Part shown: positions 8,024 through 16,419 of the stretch, piece by piece
Layout: the number at the start of each line of letters is the position of its first letter
How positions within the stretch are numbered: the first letter of the stretch is position 1
DNA from: Thermohalobaculum sp039815685
Lineage (GTDB): Bacteria; Pseudomonadota; Alphaproteobacteria; Rhodobacterales; Rhodobacteraceae
Length of the DNA: 64,000 nucleotides
NCBI GenBank assembly: GCA_039815685.1
Contig: JBCBYV010000004.1
Span: forward strand, 171,716 to 235,715
Direction: 5' to 3'
Notes under the pieces: generated by a model
The model's database searches: none
What the model was told of the DNA's origin: nothing
Seen by the model: the letters and a program-made list of their open reading frames with translations, nothing else
Program-made: the position numbers and the translations under genes

Positions 8024-9160
8024 ATGACCGAGGCCACCATCCGACTGACCGAGGAGGAGCGCGTCGCTCGCGCTAGGGCGGATCTCCGCATGGGCGCGCC
8101 GATTGCTGTGGTGGGCGAGGATGGCGGCGCCCTCGTGATAGCAGCCGAGACGCTCGACCCGACGCGTCTCGAGGCCTTCCGTGCCCTCGTGCGGCCGGGC
8201 GCGCTCTGCCCCGAGGCGGGCGCGCTCGATCTCGCCGTCACCCATCGTCGGGCCGAGACGCTGCGCGCCCGTGCCTATGACGGCACGCTCGCGCGCATCC
8301 AGCTGCCGGCGGATGCGACCGCGGCATGGGTGCATGCGACGGCCGATCCCAGCGCCGACATGGCGACACCGCTGAAGGGTCCCTATTCGACGCGGCGGGA
8401 CGGGAGTGCTGCACTCCACGCTCTTGCACTCACGCTAACAAAGCAGGCCCGCCTGCTGCCTGCCGCGGTGCTCGCGAGCTGGGCGGACATCGCGACGGTC
8501 AGGCGCTTCGCGGCTGCCTCGGAGCTGACGCTGCTCGATACCCGGATCGTGGATCGCGCGGCTGATGCCATGACGCGCATGACCCGTATCTCGGGCGCGC
8601 GCGTCCCGCTCCGTCTCGCCGAGCATGGGCGCGTCCACGTGTTCCGGCCGGCCGATGGCGGGGAAGAGCATTATGCGGTCGAGATCGGGACACCGTCGAG
8701 GAGCACCCCGGTCCTCTCGCGCCTGCACTCAGCCTGCTTCACCGGGGACGTCATCGGCTCGCTCAAATGCGACTGCGGCCCGCAACTCGCCGCGGCCCTC
8801 GGCCAGATCGCGGAGGCGGGCGCCGGCGTGCTCCTCTACTTGAACCAGGAGGGGCGCGGCATCGGTCTTGCGAACAAGATGCGGGCCTATGCGCTTCAGG
8901 ATCAGGGCTTCGACACGGTGGAGGCGAACCACCGGCTCGGCTTCGAGGATGATGAGCGGGACTTCCGCCTAGGCGCCGAGATGCTGAAGGCGATGGGCTT
9001 CGCCTCCGTGCGGCTGATGACGAACAATCCTGGCAAGCTCGAGATGATGCAGGCGTCGGGCGTGGCCGTGGCCGAGCGTGTGCCGCTGAAGGTCGGCGAG
9101 AACCCGCTCAATGCGCGCTACCTCGCCACGAAGGCTGCGAAATCCGGGCACATGCTCTAG
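8024..9160 (+). CDS. ribA: GTP cyclohydrolase II (long alphaproteobacterial form)
   Basis: A 378-residue protein. The C-terminal ~190 residues are GTP cyclohydrolase II, which opens GTP to the 2,5-diaminopyrimidine that feeds riboflavin synthesis. Zinc ligands C238, C249 and C251 are present in SACFTGDVIGSLKCDCG, followed by YLNQEGRGIGLANKMRAYAL and the substrate-binding RLMTNNPGKLEMM. The N-terminal ~185 residues are an extension seen in alphaproteobacterial homologues. They lack the DHBP-synthase acidic motifs, so DHBP is presumably made elsewhere. ATG 8024 follows AGGAAG. A strong inverted repeat starts 21 bases after the stop. Confidence 0.93.
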   Translation: MTEATIRLTEEERVARARADLRMGAPIAVVGEDGGALVIAAETLDPTRLEAFRALVRPGALCPEAGALDLAVTHRRAETLRARAYDGTLARIQLPADATAAWVHATADPSADMATPLKGPYSTRRDGSAALHALALTLTKQARLLPAAVLASWADIATVRRFAAASELTLLDTRIVDRAADAMTRMTRISGARVPLRLAEHGRVHVFRPADGGEEHYAVEIGTPSRSTPVLSRLHSACFTGDVIGSLKCDCGPQLAAALGQIAEAGAGVLLYLNQEGRGIGLANKMRAYALQDQGFDTVEANHRLGFEDDERDFRLGAEMLKAMGFASVRLMTNNPGKLEMMQASGVAVAERVPLKVGENPLNARYLATKAAKSGHML

Positions 9161-9181
9161 GCGCGGCGCGAGCGGCGATGG

Positions 9182-9241
9182 CGGGCAAGGCCACCCCCTC
9201 CCTCCACCCACCCGCCCGCGGTTCGGGGGTGGCCTTGCCCG
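9182..9241 (+). terminator. 17-bp perfect inverted repeat after ribA
   Basis: The arms at 9182-9198 and 9225-9241 are exactly complementary over 17 bp, with a 26-base spacer. It lies 21 bp after the ribA stop and just before the probable L,D-transpeptidase start. No T-tract follows, so it may be a Rho-dependent or processing hairpin rather than a classical terminator. Confidence 0.6.
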
Positions 9242-9249
9242 GTGGCCGG

Positions 9250-9762
9250 GTGCGGGATACGAGCGATCTATGGGTTGGACCGTGGGGCGCGCTCTACCGC
9301 GGTCGCAGGCTCCCCTGCAGCATCGGGCGTGGTGGGATCGTGCCGGCCGACGCGAAGCGCGAGGGCGATGGCGCGACACCGGCAGGCGTCTGGCGGCTCA
9401 CCGCGCTCTATGTCCGGCCGGACCGCTGCTGGGCCCCGCGAACATGCCTGCCAATCCGTTTTCTTGGCCCCCAAACCGGCTGGGCGGAGGATCCGGAGGA
9501 TCCGGCATATAATCGCCCGATCTGCCACCCTCATCCCTTCCCGGCAGACCGGATGCGCCGGAGCGACGGGCTCTACGATCTATGCGCCGTCACCGATCAC
9601 AACAGCGACCCGGCCGTCCCCGGCTTGGGCTCCGCCATTTTCGTCCATGCCTGGCGGCGACCGAGGCATCCGACCGCGGGATGCGTGGCGTTTCGCCCGG
9701 ATCACCTGACCTGGATCCTGGAGAACTGGACACGCGGATCGCGCCTGATCATCCGCGCCTGA
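9250..9762 (+). CDS. L,D-transpeptidase family (YkuD-fold) protein
   Basis: About 170 residues. The catalytic signature is visible as IFVHAWRRPRHPTAGCVAFR: His, then a spacer, then the nucleophilic Cys in the (S/T)xGC motif. This family makes 3-3 or lipoprotein cross-links to peptidoglycan. No signal peptide is seen, as in several alphaproteobacterial members of this subfamily. The frame is open from an ATG at 9178, but that start would put the codons over the 17-bp inverted repeat. Homologues as I recall them start about ten residues before GALYRGRRLPCSIGRGG, which fits a GTG at 9250. Neither start has a good Shine-Dalgarno. Confidence 0.8.
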   Translation: MRDTSDLWVGPWGALYRGRRLPCSIGRGGIVPADAKREGDGATPAGVWRLTALYVRPDRCWAPRTCLPIRFLGPQTGWAEDPEDPAYNRPICHPHPFPADRMRRSDGLYDLCAVTDHNSDPAVPGLGSAIFVHAWRRPRHPTAGCVAFRPDHLTWILENWTRGSRLIIRA

Positions 9763-9983
9763 AGCACGCATCACGGTTCCGAAGGTCAGACCGGGTGAGG
9801 GATGGCGACGCCACCGCCGGAGGCGGCGCCCGTAGACATCCTCGACGTGGATTGACCTTCGATCATGCTTGGAGAGGCGCCCCCGCGGCGCATCCCCAGC
9901 CCGTCCCGCCGGACAGGTCGCAACAGCGCCAACCGCGCCGGTCTGCCCGCAAGCTCGCCGCAGCAGAGACCCCGAAGAAACCG

Positions 9984-10004
9984 ATCCCGGCGACCAGCCG
10001 GGAT
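9984..10004 (-). terminator. Hairpin after the PfkB kinase gene
   Basis: A perfect 8-bp stem (ATCCCGGC / GCCGGGAT) with a five-base loop. It is 19 bases downstream of the kinase stop on the minus strand and is followed there by CGGTTTCTTCGG. The rest of 9763-10022 shows no gene. Confidence 0.55.
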
Positions 10005-10022
10005 TCCGCTTCGCCCGATGGC

Positions 10023-11033
10023 TCAGGCGGCGACGGGATAGCCCTGTGCTGCCAATGCGCCCGTCAGCGTGCTGCTCCGTGGCCCCATGCGGGCGATGAT
10101 ATGGGCTGCGGCGGCATTACCCATATGCGCCGCCCGCTCATCGTCGAGCCCGCGCACAAGACCCGCCAGGAACCCGGCGGCGAAGAGGTCGCCCGCGCCC
10201 GTCGCATCGACGATGTCCACGCCCTGGGGTGCCGCATAAGCACGCGCTTCCCCCCGCCGCACAACCGCGCCCTCCTCCGAGAGGGTGATGGCAGCGCAAC
10301 CGACCCGGCGCGACATCGCCTCCTCCGCGATCCCCAGATCATCCGTGCCGACAAGCGCCAGCGCCTCCGCCTTGTTGGCGAAGAGCAGATCCACATGCGC
10401 GTCGATGAGGCGGTTCATGTCGTCCCGGTGCCGAGCGATGCAGAATGGGTCCGAGCAGGTAAAGGCGATCCGCCCACCGCCACGCTTCACCGCCGCGATG
10501 GCCTTCGCGTAAGCCTCCTTCGAATCGTCCGTGTCGAAGAGATAGCCTTCGAGATAGAGCCAGTCGGCCCGCTCCATCAGCGCCTCGTCGATATCGGCGG
10601 CATCCATGGTGATTGAGGCGCCGAGATAGGTGTTCATCGACCGCTCACCGTCCGGCGTCACGCAGATCAGGCACCGCCCCGTCGGATCCCCGCTCGCAGC
10701 GCTGGGATCGGTCACGATCGGTCCGCCGTAATGCACGCCCACCGCCCGGATATCATGCGCGAAGATCGTCCCGAGCTGGTCGTCCCGCACCTTGCCCACA
10801 TAGGCAGAGCGGAGCCCGAGCTGCGCCGCGCCGACGAGCGTGTTCGCCCCCGAGCCGCCCGATACTTCCTGCGACGGCGGCATCGCGGCGTAGAGCGCCT
10901 CGGCCCGTTCGGTATCGATCAGCTGCATCACGCCCTTCTCGACCCCCTGTGCGCCGAGAAAGGCGTCGTCGACGCGGGCGAGCACGTCCACGAGGGCGTT
11001 GCCGATGCCCACGATGTCGAAGCGATCGGTCAT
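10023..11033 (-). CDS. PfkB-family kinase, probable adenosine kinase
   Basis: A 336-residue ribokinase-fold sugar/nucleoside kinase. The N-terminal glycine motif is SGGSGANTLVGAAQLG near residue 58, and the C-terminal signature DIVDATGAGDLFAAGFLAGL carries the catalytic Asp and anion hole. The pattern FDIVGIGNALVDVLARVDD and the length match alphaproteobacterial adenosine kinases, which phosphorylate adenosine to AMP with ATP. It starts four bases after the nth stop on the same strand, so the two are cotranscribed. Substrate is inferred from overall resemblance. Confidence 0.85.
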   Translation of the reverse strand: MTDRFDIVGIGNALVDVLARVDDAFLGAQGVEKGVMQLIDTERAEALYAAMPPSQEVSGGSGANTLVGAAQLGLRSAYVGKVRDDQLGTIFAHDIRAVGVHYGGPIVTDPSAASGDPTGRCLICVTPDGERSMNTYLGASITMDAADIDEALMERADWLYLEGYLFDTDDSKEAYAKAIAAVKRGGGRIAFTCSDPFCIARHRDDMNRLIDAHVDLLFANKAEALALVGTDDLGIAEEAMSRRVGCAAITLSEEGAVVRRGEARAYAAPQGVDIVDATGAGDLFAAGFLAGLVRGLDDERAAHMGNAAAAHIIARMGPRSSTLTGALAAQGYPVAA

Positions 11034-11037
11034 GATG

Positions 11038-11832
11038 TCATTCCTTCACTGCTGTCTTGGCTGCGCGCCCCGGCGCCCTCTTGGCTCGCGCAGTCTTGCC
11101 TTTCGGTTTCCTCGGCGCCGCAGCAGCAGCGCCATCCGCCAGCACGGGCGGTGTCACGGGTGGCGTCTCTGGCGCGGTCGGCGCCGGAAAGCCCGTCTTC
11201 TCGTCATAGAGGCAGATGTCCGAGATCACGCAGGCGGGGCAGTTGGGCTTGCGCGCGATGCAGGTATAGCGGCCGTGCAGGATCATCCAGTGATGGGCGT
11301 GGAGCGCGTACTCAGCCGGTATCTGATCCTCGATGGCGCGCTCGACCGCGACCACGTCCTTGCCCGGCGCGATGCCCGTGCGGTTGCAGACGCGGAAGAC
11401 ATGCGTGTCCACCGCCTGCGCCGGATGGCGCCACCACATGTTCAATACCACGTTCGCCGTCTTCCGCCCGACCCCCGGCAGTGCCGAGAGCGCCGCGCGG
11501 GAGGAAGGCACCACCCCGCCATGCTCCTCGATCAGGATGCGGGAGAGCTTGATCACGTTCTTTGCCTTGTTCCGGAAGAGCCCGATGGTGCGGATATGCT
11601 CGATCAGCTGCTCCTCCCCGAGCGCCAGCATCTTTTCGGGCGTGTCGGCGATCTTGAAGAGCTCCCGCGTCGCGCGGTTGACGCCCTTGTCGGTCGCCTG
11701 CGCAGAAAGCGCGACGGCGACCACCAGCGTGTAGGCGTTGGTGTGATCGAGTTCGCCCTTCGGCTCCGGACGCTCCTCGGCGAGCCGTCGAAAGCACTCA
11801 TGGATGGCATGATAGGGAAGCTGCGGCGTCAT
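11038..11832 (-). CDS. nth: Endonuclease III
   Basis: A 264-residue DNA glycosylase/AP lyase for oxidised pyrimidines. The helix-hairpin-helix LPGVGRKTANVV contains the catalytic Lys and VDTHVFRVCNR the catalytic Asp. The [4Fe-4S] cluster motif is complete, with Cys spacing 6-2-5 in CIARKPNCPACVISDIC. Standard enzymes have about 210 residues; this one adds a ~45-residue Pro/Ala then Lys/Arg-rich tail ending in KRAPGRAAKTAVKE, probably a nonspecific DNA-binding extension. The ATG at 11832 begins MTPQLPYHAIHECF; the longer open frame upstream is not convincing. Confidence 0.93.
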   Translation of the reverse strand: MTPQLPYHAIHECFRRLAEERPEPKGELDHTNAYTLVVAVALSAQATDKGVNRATRELFKIADTPEKMLALGEEQLIEHIRTIGLFRNKAKNVIKLSRILIEEHGGVVPSSRAALSALPGVGRKTANVVLNMWWRHPAQAVDTHVFRVCNRTGIAPGKDVVAVERAIEDQIPAEYALHAHHWMILHGRYTCIARKPNCPACVISDICLYDEKTGFPAPTAPETPPVTPPVLADGAAAAAPRKPKGKTARAKRAPGRAAKTAVKE

Positions 11833-12247
11833 CCCGGGCGGGATGCCAGCCGCTCCGGCCCGGTGCAACCCATTCTCTCGCTGGATGGTCCGCCTTCGGC
11901 CAGTTCGCCTCGATTTGACGCGCCCAGACCAACCGATCCAACCAGCGGCAAGCATCGAAGAACATGCTGGCGATCCAAAATCGCGGCGGATCTGTCGCGC
12001 TGCGCGTCGCGACCGTGTCCACAGCGCACCCTTCCGCCGCCATGGGCCCGATCGCCCAGAACGATTCCGGGAAGCCCAAAGCGAGCGCTGCGCATGAGGC
12101 ACCCTCTTGGAAATGTGAGGAGCGCAGCCCCGGGTTTTGCCCCTTCTCGTTTCGGCCGATTGACAAACCCGAGTAAATCACTCAACCATTCTGCCATCGC
12201 CCAGCAACGCCAGTCCGGCCAGCCAGGATGCGATCAGTCTTACCGGG
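11833..12247. other. 415-bp gap between nth and hemP
   Basis: No gene is firmly supported. A minus-strand frame (11798-12181) gives ESFWAIGPMAAE and RFWIASMFFDACRWLDRLVW, which look more protein-like than a random shadow, but it lacks a good start and overlaps nth, so it may be a remnant. TTGACA at 12160-12165, followed by AT-richer sequence, is a candidate -35 for hemP; no convincing -10 or iron box was identified. Confidence 0.4.
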
Positions 12248-12259
12248 ATGGAGACAGGC

Positions 12260-12427
12260 ATGCAGACCCAGGAAAGCTTCAGACACAGCAACGACGCCGA
12301 CAACGGCCAGACCGTGCTGGACGCACGCGCGCTGCTCGACGGACGTCGCCACGCGTTCCTGCGACTTGACGAACAGACCTACCGGCTGAGCCTCACGCGG
12401 CAGAACAAGCTGATCCTGACGAAATGA
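12260..12427 (+). CDS. hemP: Hemin uptake protein HemP
   Basis: A 55-codon microgene. The C-terminal half matches the HemP family: DARALLDGRRHAFLRLDEQ, then TYRLSLTRQNKLILTK, where the RLTRQNKLILTK ending is diagnostic. HemP is a small protein needed for or linked to heme-iron acquisition and is usually iron-regulated. ATG 12260 is used; an in-frame ATG at 12248 would add four residues. The stop overlaps the ATG of the next gene (ATGA at 12424-12427), indicating translational coupling. No heme receptor lies nearby. Confidence 0.88.
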   Translation: MQTQESFRHSNDADNGQTVLDARALLDGRRHAFLRLDEQTYRLSLTRQNKLILTK

Positions 12428-12936
12428 ACGTGCCCGCCCCCATCGGGGCCATGCCGGTCGGAACGCTAGGCACGCTCAGCCGGCTCGAGACGGCGGCGGT
12501 ACGTGCCCTGCGCCTCTGGTTCTCGGGACCGGAGGCACAATCGCTCCTGTCGGATGTCTTCGAGCGGAACTTCGGCCCCCAGGGCGGGCCGCGATACCTT
12601 GGGGCGTTCGAGCACTTTCTGACCGACCTCCTGAATGGCAGCACGCGGCCGATCATGCGGCACAGCCTGACCTGCCATAGTCTGGGTGCGGACGAGCGGG
12701 CTTATGGCGGCCTGCTGGCGGCGGCGGCAGATGGGCGTCGGGAAGACGCGCTCGTCTGTGCCCTCGCCTTCGCCCGACCCGACCAAGCCCTAGCGCTCGT
12801 CGCAGCGGCGGAAGGCATAGGCCCGGTTCTCGAGCGGCTGTCGGAGCCCTTGGAGATCGCCTTTGCCATAGACGAGGATCCGGCACCCACGACCGCGACC
12901 CACATCCCGGCGGCGGGTGAGAGGCGCCTGCACTGA
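12424..12936 (+). CDS. Conserved hypothetical protein coupled to hemP
   Basis: 170 residues, beginning in a 4-base overlap with hemP. The protein is soluble, helical and rich in Leu/Ala. Recognisable blocks are LETAAVRALRLWFSGPEAQ, FEHFLTDLL, RPIMRHSLTCHSLGADE and REDALVCALAFARPDQA. I recall this pattern as a conserved Rhodobacteraceae protein next to hemP, without a known function. His and Cys in RHSLTCHSLG could bind metal or heme, but that is speculation. The coupling argues for a role in heme or iron handling. Confidence 0.75.
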   Translation: MNVPAPIGAMPVGTLGTLSRLETAAVRALRLWFSGPEAQSLLSDVFERNFGPQGGPRYLGAFEHFLTDLLNGSTRPIMRHSLTCHSLGADERAYGGLLAAAADGRREDALVCALAFARPDQALALVAAAEGIGPVLERLSEPLEIAFAIDEDPAPTTATHIPAAGERRLH

Positions 12937-13027
12937 GAAACCTGCGAGCGGACACTGCGCGCAGGATCCGGGTCGCAGGTGGAGACAAGATCGGCGACAA
13001 GGGAGCTGTCCGAGAAGGAGAGCCCCG

Positions 13028-13924
13028 ATGACCGTCCAGACCGCCGCGACCGCCGCCCCCGATCCCAAAGACGCAGCCACGACGCCGGACAGCGCGCAAT
13101 ACGCCCTGATGGCGGCGGCGCTGGATTACATCGAGGCGCATCGCGATCAGCATCCTGGGCTCGAGGAAGTCGCGGAGGCCGTGGGCCTTAGCCCGGCGCA
13201 TTTCCAGCGCTCGTTCTCCGCCTGGGTCGGCGTGAGCCCGAAGCGCTACCTGCAATACCTCACGCTCGACCATTCGCGGCGATTGCTGGCGGAGCGCTTC
13301 ACGGTGCTGGACACGGCACTCGAAGTCGGCCTCTCCGGTCCATCGCGCCTCCATGACCTTTTCATGAGGTGGGAGGCGATGACCCCCGGCGAGTACGCGG
13401 CCGGCGGCGCGGGGCTTGAGATCGCCTGGGACTGGATCGCGACACCCTTTGGCGAAGCGCTGCTGATGGCGACGCCGCGCGGTATCTGTGGTCTCGCCTT
13501 CGCGGAGGAGATGGGACGGCATGCAGCGATGGCAGATATGCGCGCCCGCTGGCCCGAGGCCCAATTCCGGCAGGATCCGGCCGCCATTGCCCCGCATGCA
13601 GAGGCGATCGCAGCACAACTCGCGGGCCGGACGGGGGAGCCGGTGAGGCTCGGGCTTCATGGCACACCCTTCCAGATCAAGGTCTGGGAGGCGCTGCTGG
13701 CCATCCCCTCGGGCCAAGTCACGACCTATTCGGAGATTGCGCGCGCGATCGGCAGCCCGCGCGCCGTGCGTGCCGTAGGCTCCGCGGTCGGGCGCAACCC
13801 GGTGTCCTGGCTCATCCCCTGCCACCGCGCCTTGCGCCGGGACGGCGCGCTCGGTGGCTATCACTGGGGGCTGCCGGTCAAGCGTGCGTTGCTGGCCTGG
13901 GAGAGCGCGCGGGCGGAAGTCTAG
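13028..13924 (+). CDS. AraC-type HTH fused to methylguanine-DNA methyltransferase (Ada-like)
   Basis: 298 residues. Residues ~25-120 form an AraC helix-turn-helix pair (GLEEVAEAVGLSPAHFQRSF, SPKRYLQYLTLDHSRRLLAE). Residues ~130-298 form the O6-alkylguanine-DNA alkyltransferase domain with the recognition helix and the active-site Cys in NPVSWLIPCHRALRRDG. The N-terminal zinc/phosphotriester-sensing domain of classical Ada is absent, so it cannot sense methylphosphotriesters in the usual way. It directly repairs O6-methylguanine and may regulate its own gene. ATG 13028 follows GAAGGAGAG. A likely product name is methylated-DNA-[protein]-cysteine S-methyltransferase. Confidence 0.9.
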   Translation: MTVQTAATAAPDPKDAATTPDSAQYALMAAALDYIEAHRDQHPGLEEVAEAVGLSPAHFQRSFSAWVGVSPKRYLQYLTLDHSRRLLAERFTVLDTALEVGLSGPSRLHDLFMRWEAMTPGEYAAGGAGLEIAWDWIATPFGEALLMATPRGICGLAFAEEMGRHAAMADMRARWPEAQFRQDPAAIAPHAEAIAAQLAGRTGEPVRLGLHGTPFQIKVWEALLAIPSGQVTTYSEIARAIGSPRAVRAVGSAVGRNPVSWLIPCHRALRRDGALGGYHWGLPVKRALLAWESARAEV

Positions 13925-14013
13925 GCTCCGGTGCAGTTGACGCCCGCCGGTTGACAGGCCGGGCGGCCACCACGGATGGTCCGCACTCAAGCGGGCTCCG
14001 GGGATCGAAGGCG

Positions 14014-14748
14014 ATGGGCGAGAACGGCGACGGCGGTGCGTCCACGACCTTCCGGATCGCCCTTGGCCTCGCCGCGCTCAACGCCGAAGCCATCGGCTGG
14101 CTGCTCCTCGTCTTCATCATGGCCGACGGGGTGCTGGTCGCTCTTCTGGGCGTATCGACCCGCTGGCTCATGCACTTTGTCTTCGATGCGCTCATCGTGC
14201 ATGTGGGGCTCCGCAGCATGCTGAGCGATGGGCGCGTCGTGGGAACCGACGCGCTTGTGGACCCCCGCGGACGCGCACCATGGCTCTTCGTCTTCCGCGC
14301 GACGCTGATGATGATGCCAGGCATCCTCGCGCTGCTGATGGTCGGCGGGCTCCTGATGCCCGCCTTCGGCATCGGCGCGGCTCTCGGGGGCGGCGTGATC
14401 GTGGGGCTCGGCGCCTATGCGGTCACCTTCGCGCTCTTCGGCACGATGCTGGCGGACCTTGCCAATGGCGGCAGCGGCAACCCCGAAGCGGCGTTCGAGC
14501 GCGGGCGGGAAGGCTTCAAACCCGTTCTAGCGCTGATGCTGGCGGGGCCTGTGGTGGCGGAGTTCTGCCTCTTCGCGGTCTCTCGCCTCGTCGGCGCGCT
14601 CGACCTGCCGGATCGGGCTTTAGCCGAGGGGCAGGACCATCTCAGCATCCCGGGCCTTCTCATGGACACCGCGTTCCTGCTGGCCGGCGTCTTCGTGAGT
14701 CTCCTAGCGGCCGTGGTGATCGGCCGCGCCTGGCTCAAGCACTACTGA
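14014..14748 (+). CDS. Polytopic membrane protein of unknown function
   Basis: 244 residues with about six hydrophobic helices, for example WLLLVFIMADGVLVALLGV, FRATLMMMPGILALLMVGGL and IPGLLMDTAFLLAGVFVSLL. A soluble loop near residue 155 contains GSGNPEAAFERGREGFKPV. No family is recognised. The 3' end overlaps the convergent gene on the minus strand by seven bases (14742-14748), so the two transcripts run into each other. The ATG at 14014 starts MGENGDGGASTTFRI; the frame is open further upstream without a better start. Confidence 0.65.
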   Translation: MGENGDGGASTTFRIALGLAALNAEAIGWLLLVFIMADGVLVALLGVSTRWLMHFVFDALIVHVGLRSMLSDGRVVGTDALVDPRGRAPWLFVFRATLMMMPGILALLMVGGLLMPAFGIGAALGGGVIVGLGAYAVTFALFGTMLADLANGGSGNPEAAFERGREGFKPVLALMLAGPVVAEFCLFAVSRLVGALDLPDRALAEGQDHLSIPGLLMDTAFLLAGVFVSLLAAVVIGRAWLKHY

Positions 14749-16319
14749 TCCGCGGCGCGACGGCGGAGAGCCCAGGCGGCGGTGAGGGCGAGAAAGAGGG
14801 CGAGGAGCCAGATCACCCGCGCCTCGTATCGCCCCTGCACCTGAGAGAAGGCCCCCATAACGCCGGCATTCAGCACGACGCCCGCGATCAGGGCGAGCCC
14901 GAAGGCCGCCATCTCCCGCGCTGGCGGCAGAGACGACGCCACCCCCATCGGCGGGCCGTGCGGCCGCGTTGCCAGCCATCCGACCGCAAGCACGGCAAGA
15001 ACGGCGGCCGGCAGGGCGAGGGCCGCGAAGACCGCGCCCAGCGTCGCCATAGGAAAGGCACGCTCGTAATGCGTGCTCGCCAGAAAGGGCTCGAGGTCCC
15101 TTGGCGGCAGCGAGCCTTCGAGCTGCCCCGACGCCTGCGGGTTCATGGCGAGGAACTTAATGTCGACCGTGATAAGCTGCAGCAACGAGTTCGCCGTCAT
15201 GTCGTAAATCTGACCCACCGGATCATGCGCGAGCACGCTGAAGAGCAGCGACCATTGCTGCTCCGACATCTGGCGCTTGGTGGCGCGGTCGCGATCGGCG
15301 TAGACGCCCTCGAAACTGTCCGGCGCCCAGAGCCACTGATCCACATAACCGGGACGCTGACCGCGATAGGTGCAGTAGACGAAGCCGTTGTCGGGACAGG
15401 TCTCGGCCAGATATCGCCGCCCGGGCTCCTCCAGCAGGACGGCCGCGGCGACCATCGGAAGGGGCAGGGGTTTGTATCCGTAGACCGTCTTCACCGCCTG
15501 CTGGAACGCGACGATGCTGGCGATGCCGATCATGATCGCACCGCCCGCGGAAAGGAGGCCCGGCAGCCAGGGTTGCCGCAGCACGAAGCGGGCAAGGAGC
15601 GCGAGCGGCACGAGAAGGCCGAGGGCGACGGCCAGATGGCTGTTGTGAACCAGCACGGCCGAGACCAGCAGGACGAACCAAAACAGGCGGTCGAGGGTCG
15701 TGAGGCGACCGGCGAAGATGAAGGGCACCACGACCGCGAGAATGCCGAGCCCCGCAAGGATGTCTGGCAGGAGCAGGACCGTCATGATGCCAAGCGGCGT
15801 TACGAAGCCGAGCGGCACGAGCAACGCGGCCGGCATCAGCAAGCGCTCCCGGAAGACAGCGCGGAGAAGGAAGAAGCCGCTCACCAGCACCAGCGCGACC
15901 TGCACATAGGCGGCCAGGAAGAGATTGTGCATCCAGCCAGCGATGGCGAGAAAGATCCCGTAATAGGGTGAGCGCGCCATCGTGACTTCGTAGTCATCAT
16001 CGGCGCCGAGGCCGGTGGACCCCCCCTCGGAATATGGCTCGGCAGGCGACTGCGACTGAGCGCCAGGCGCAGCGCCGGTCTCTGACGCCGGCTCGCTTTC
16101 TGTGGGCACATCCACGCCCGCATCGGCGATCCGGTAGGCTTCGACATAGGGCGTCTCGATGCCAAGCACCGCCAACGCCGAGCCGCCGCCGAAGAGGTAG
16201 ATCGGCGAGTCGTAGAAATAGATCGGAGAGCGGCCCAGAATCATGGGCCAGATGAGGCTCAGCACCAGGGCCGCGATGACCGCCAGCCAGGCGACAATGC
16301 GCACCGCCAATCCCCCCAT
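14742..16319 (-). CDS. Large polytopic membrane protein of unknown function
   Basis: 525 residues. The N-terminal helix (VAWLAVIAALVLSLIWPMIL) is followed by a ~110-residue extracytoplasmic loop containing SPIYFYDSPIYLFGGGSALA, an acidic Ser/Gly/Pro-rich linker and then eight or more helices. A second large loop near residue 330-420 contains paired Cys (ETCPDNGFVYCTYRG) and a Trp-rich patch (YVDQWLWAPDSFEG). The arrangement resembles GT-C-type glycosyltransferases or O-antigen/lipid-modifying membrane enzymes, but the usual catalytic Asp motif in the first loop is not obvious. Function unassigned. ATG 16319 is preferred over an open frame to 16343. Confidence 0.65.
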   Translation of the reverse strand: MGGLAVRIVAWLAVIAALVLSLIWPMILGRSPIYFYDSPIYLFGGGSALAVLGIETPYVEAYRIADAGVDVPTESEPASETGAAPGAQSQSPAEPYSEGGSTGLGADDDYEVTMARSPYYGIFLAIAGWMHNLFLAAYVQVALVLVSGFFLLRAVFRERLLMPAALLVPLGFVTPLGIMTVLLLPDILAGLGILAVVVPFIFAGRLTTLDRLFWFVLLVSAVLVHNSHLAVALGLLVPLALLARFVLRQPWLPGLLSAGGAIMIGIASIVAFQQAVKTVYGYKPLPLPMVAAAVLLEEPGRRYLAETCPDNGFVYCTYRGQRPGYVDQWLWAPDSFEGVYADRDRATKRQMSEQQWSLLFSVLAHDPVGQIYDMTANSLLQLITVDIKFLAMNPQASGQLEGSLPPRDLEPFLASTHYERAFPMATLGAVFAALALPAAVLAVLAVGWLATRPHGPPMGVASSLPPAREMAAFGLALIAGVVLNAGVMGAFSQVQGRYEARVIWLLALFLALTAAWALRRRAADQ

Positions 16320-16419
16320 GGCATCCCGAAAGCCGCAGGCCAATCTGAGACCGGTCGGACGCTACCCAAGCCCGTCAGGCTCCGCAACAGCGCGGGTGAT
16401 CGGTAAGGATACGCGAAAC

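Noticed and set aside
11798..12181. 127-residue minus-strand frame upstream of nth
   Set aside because: Some segments look protein-like, but there is no good start, it overlaps nth and no family is recognised; kept only as a possible remnant.
12160..12185. Iron-responsive box upstream of hemP
   Set aside because: TTGACA is visible, but the palindrome expected for RirA, Irr or an iron-Rhodo box does not match at the right spacing.
14280..15971. 563-residue plus-strand frame
   Set aside because: Overlaps two membrane-protein genes in another frame; charged low-complexity translation without family features.
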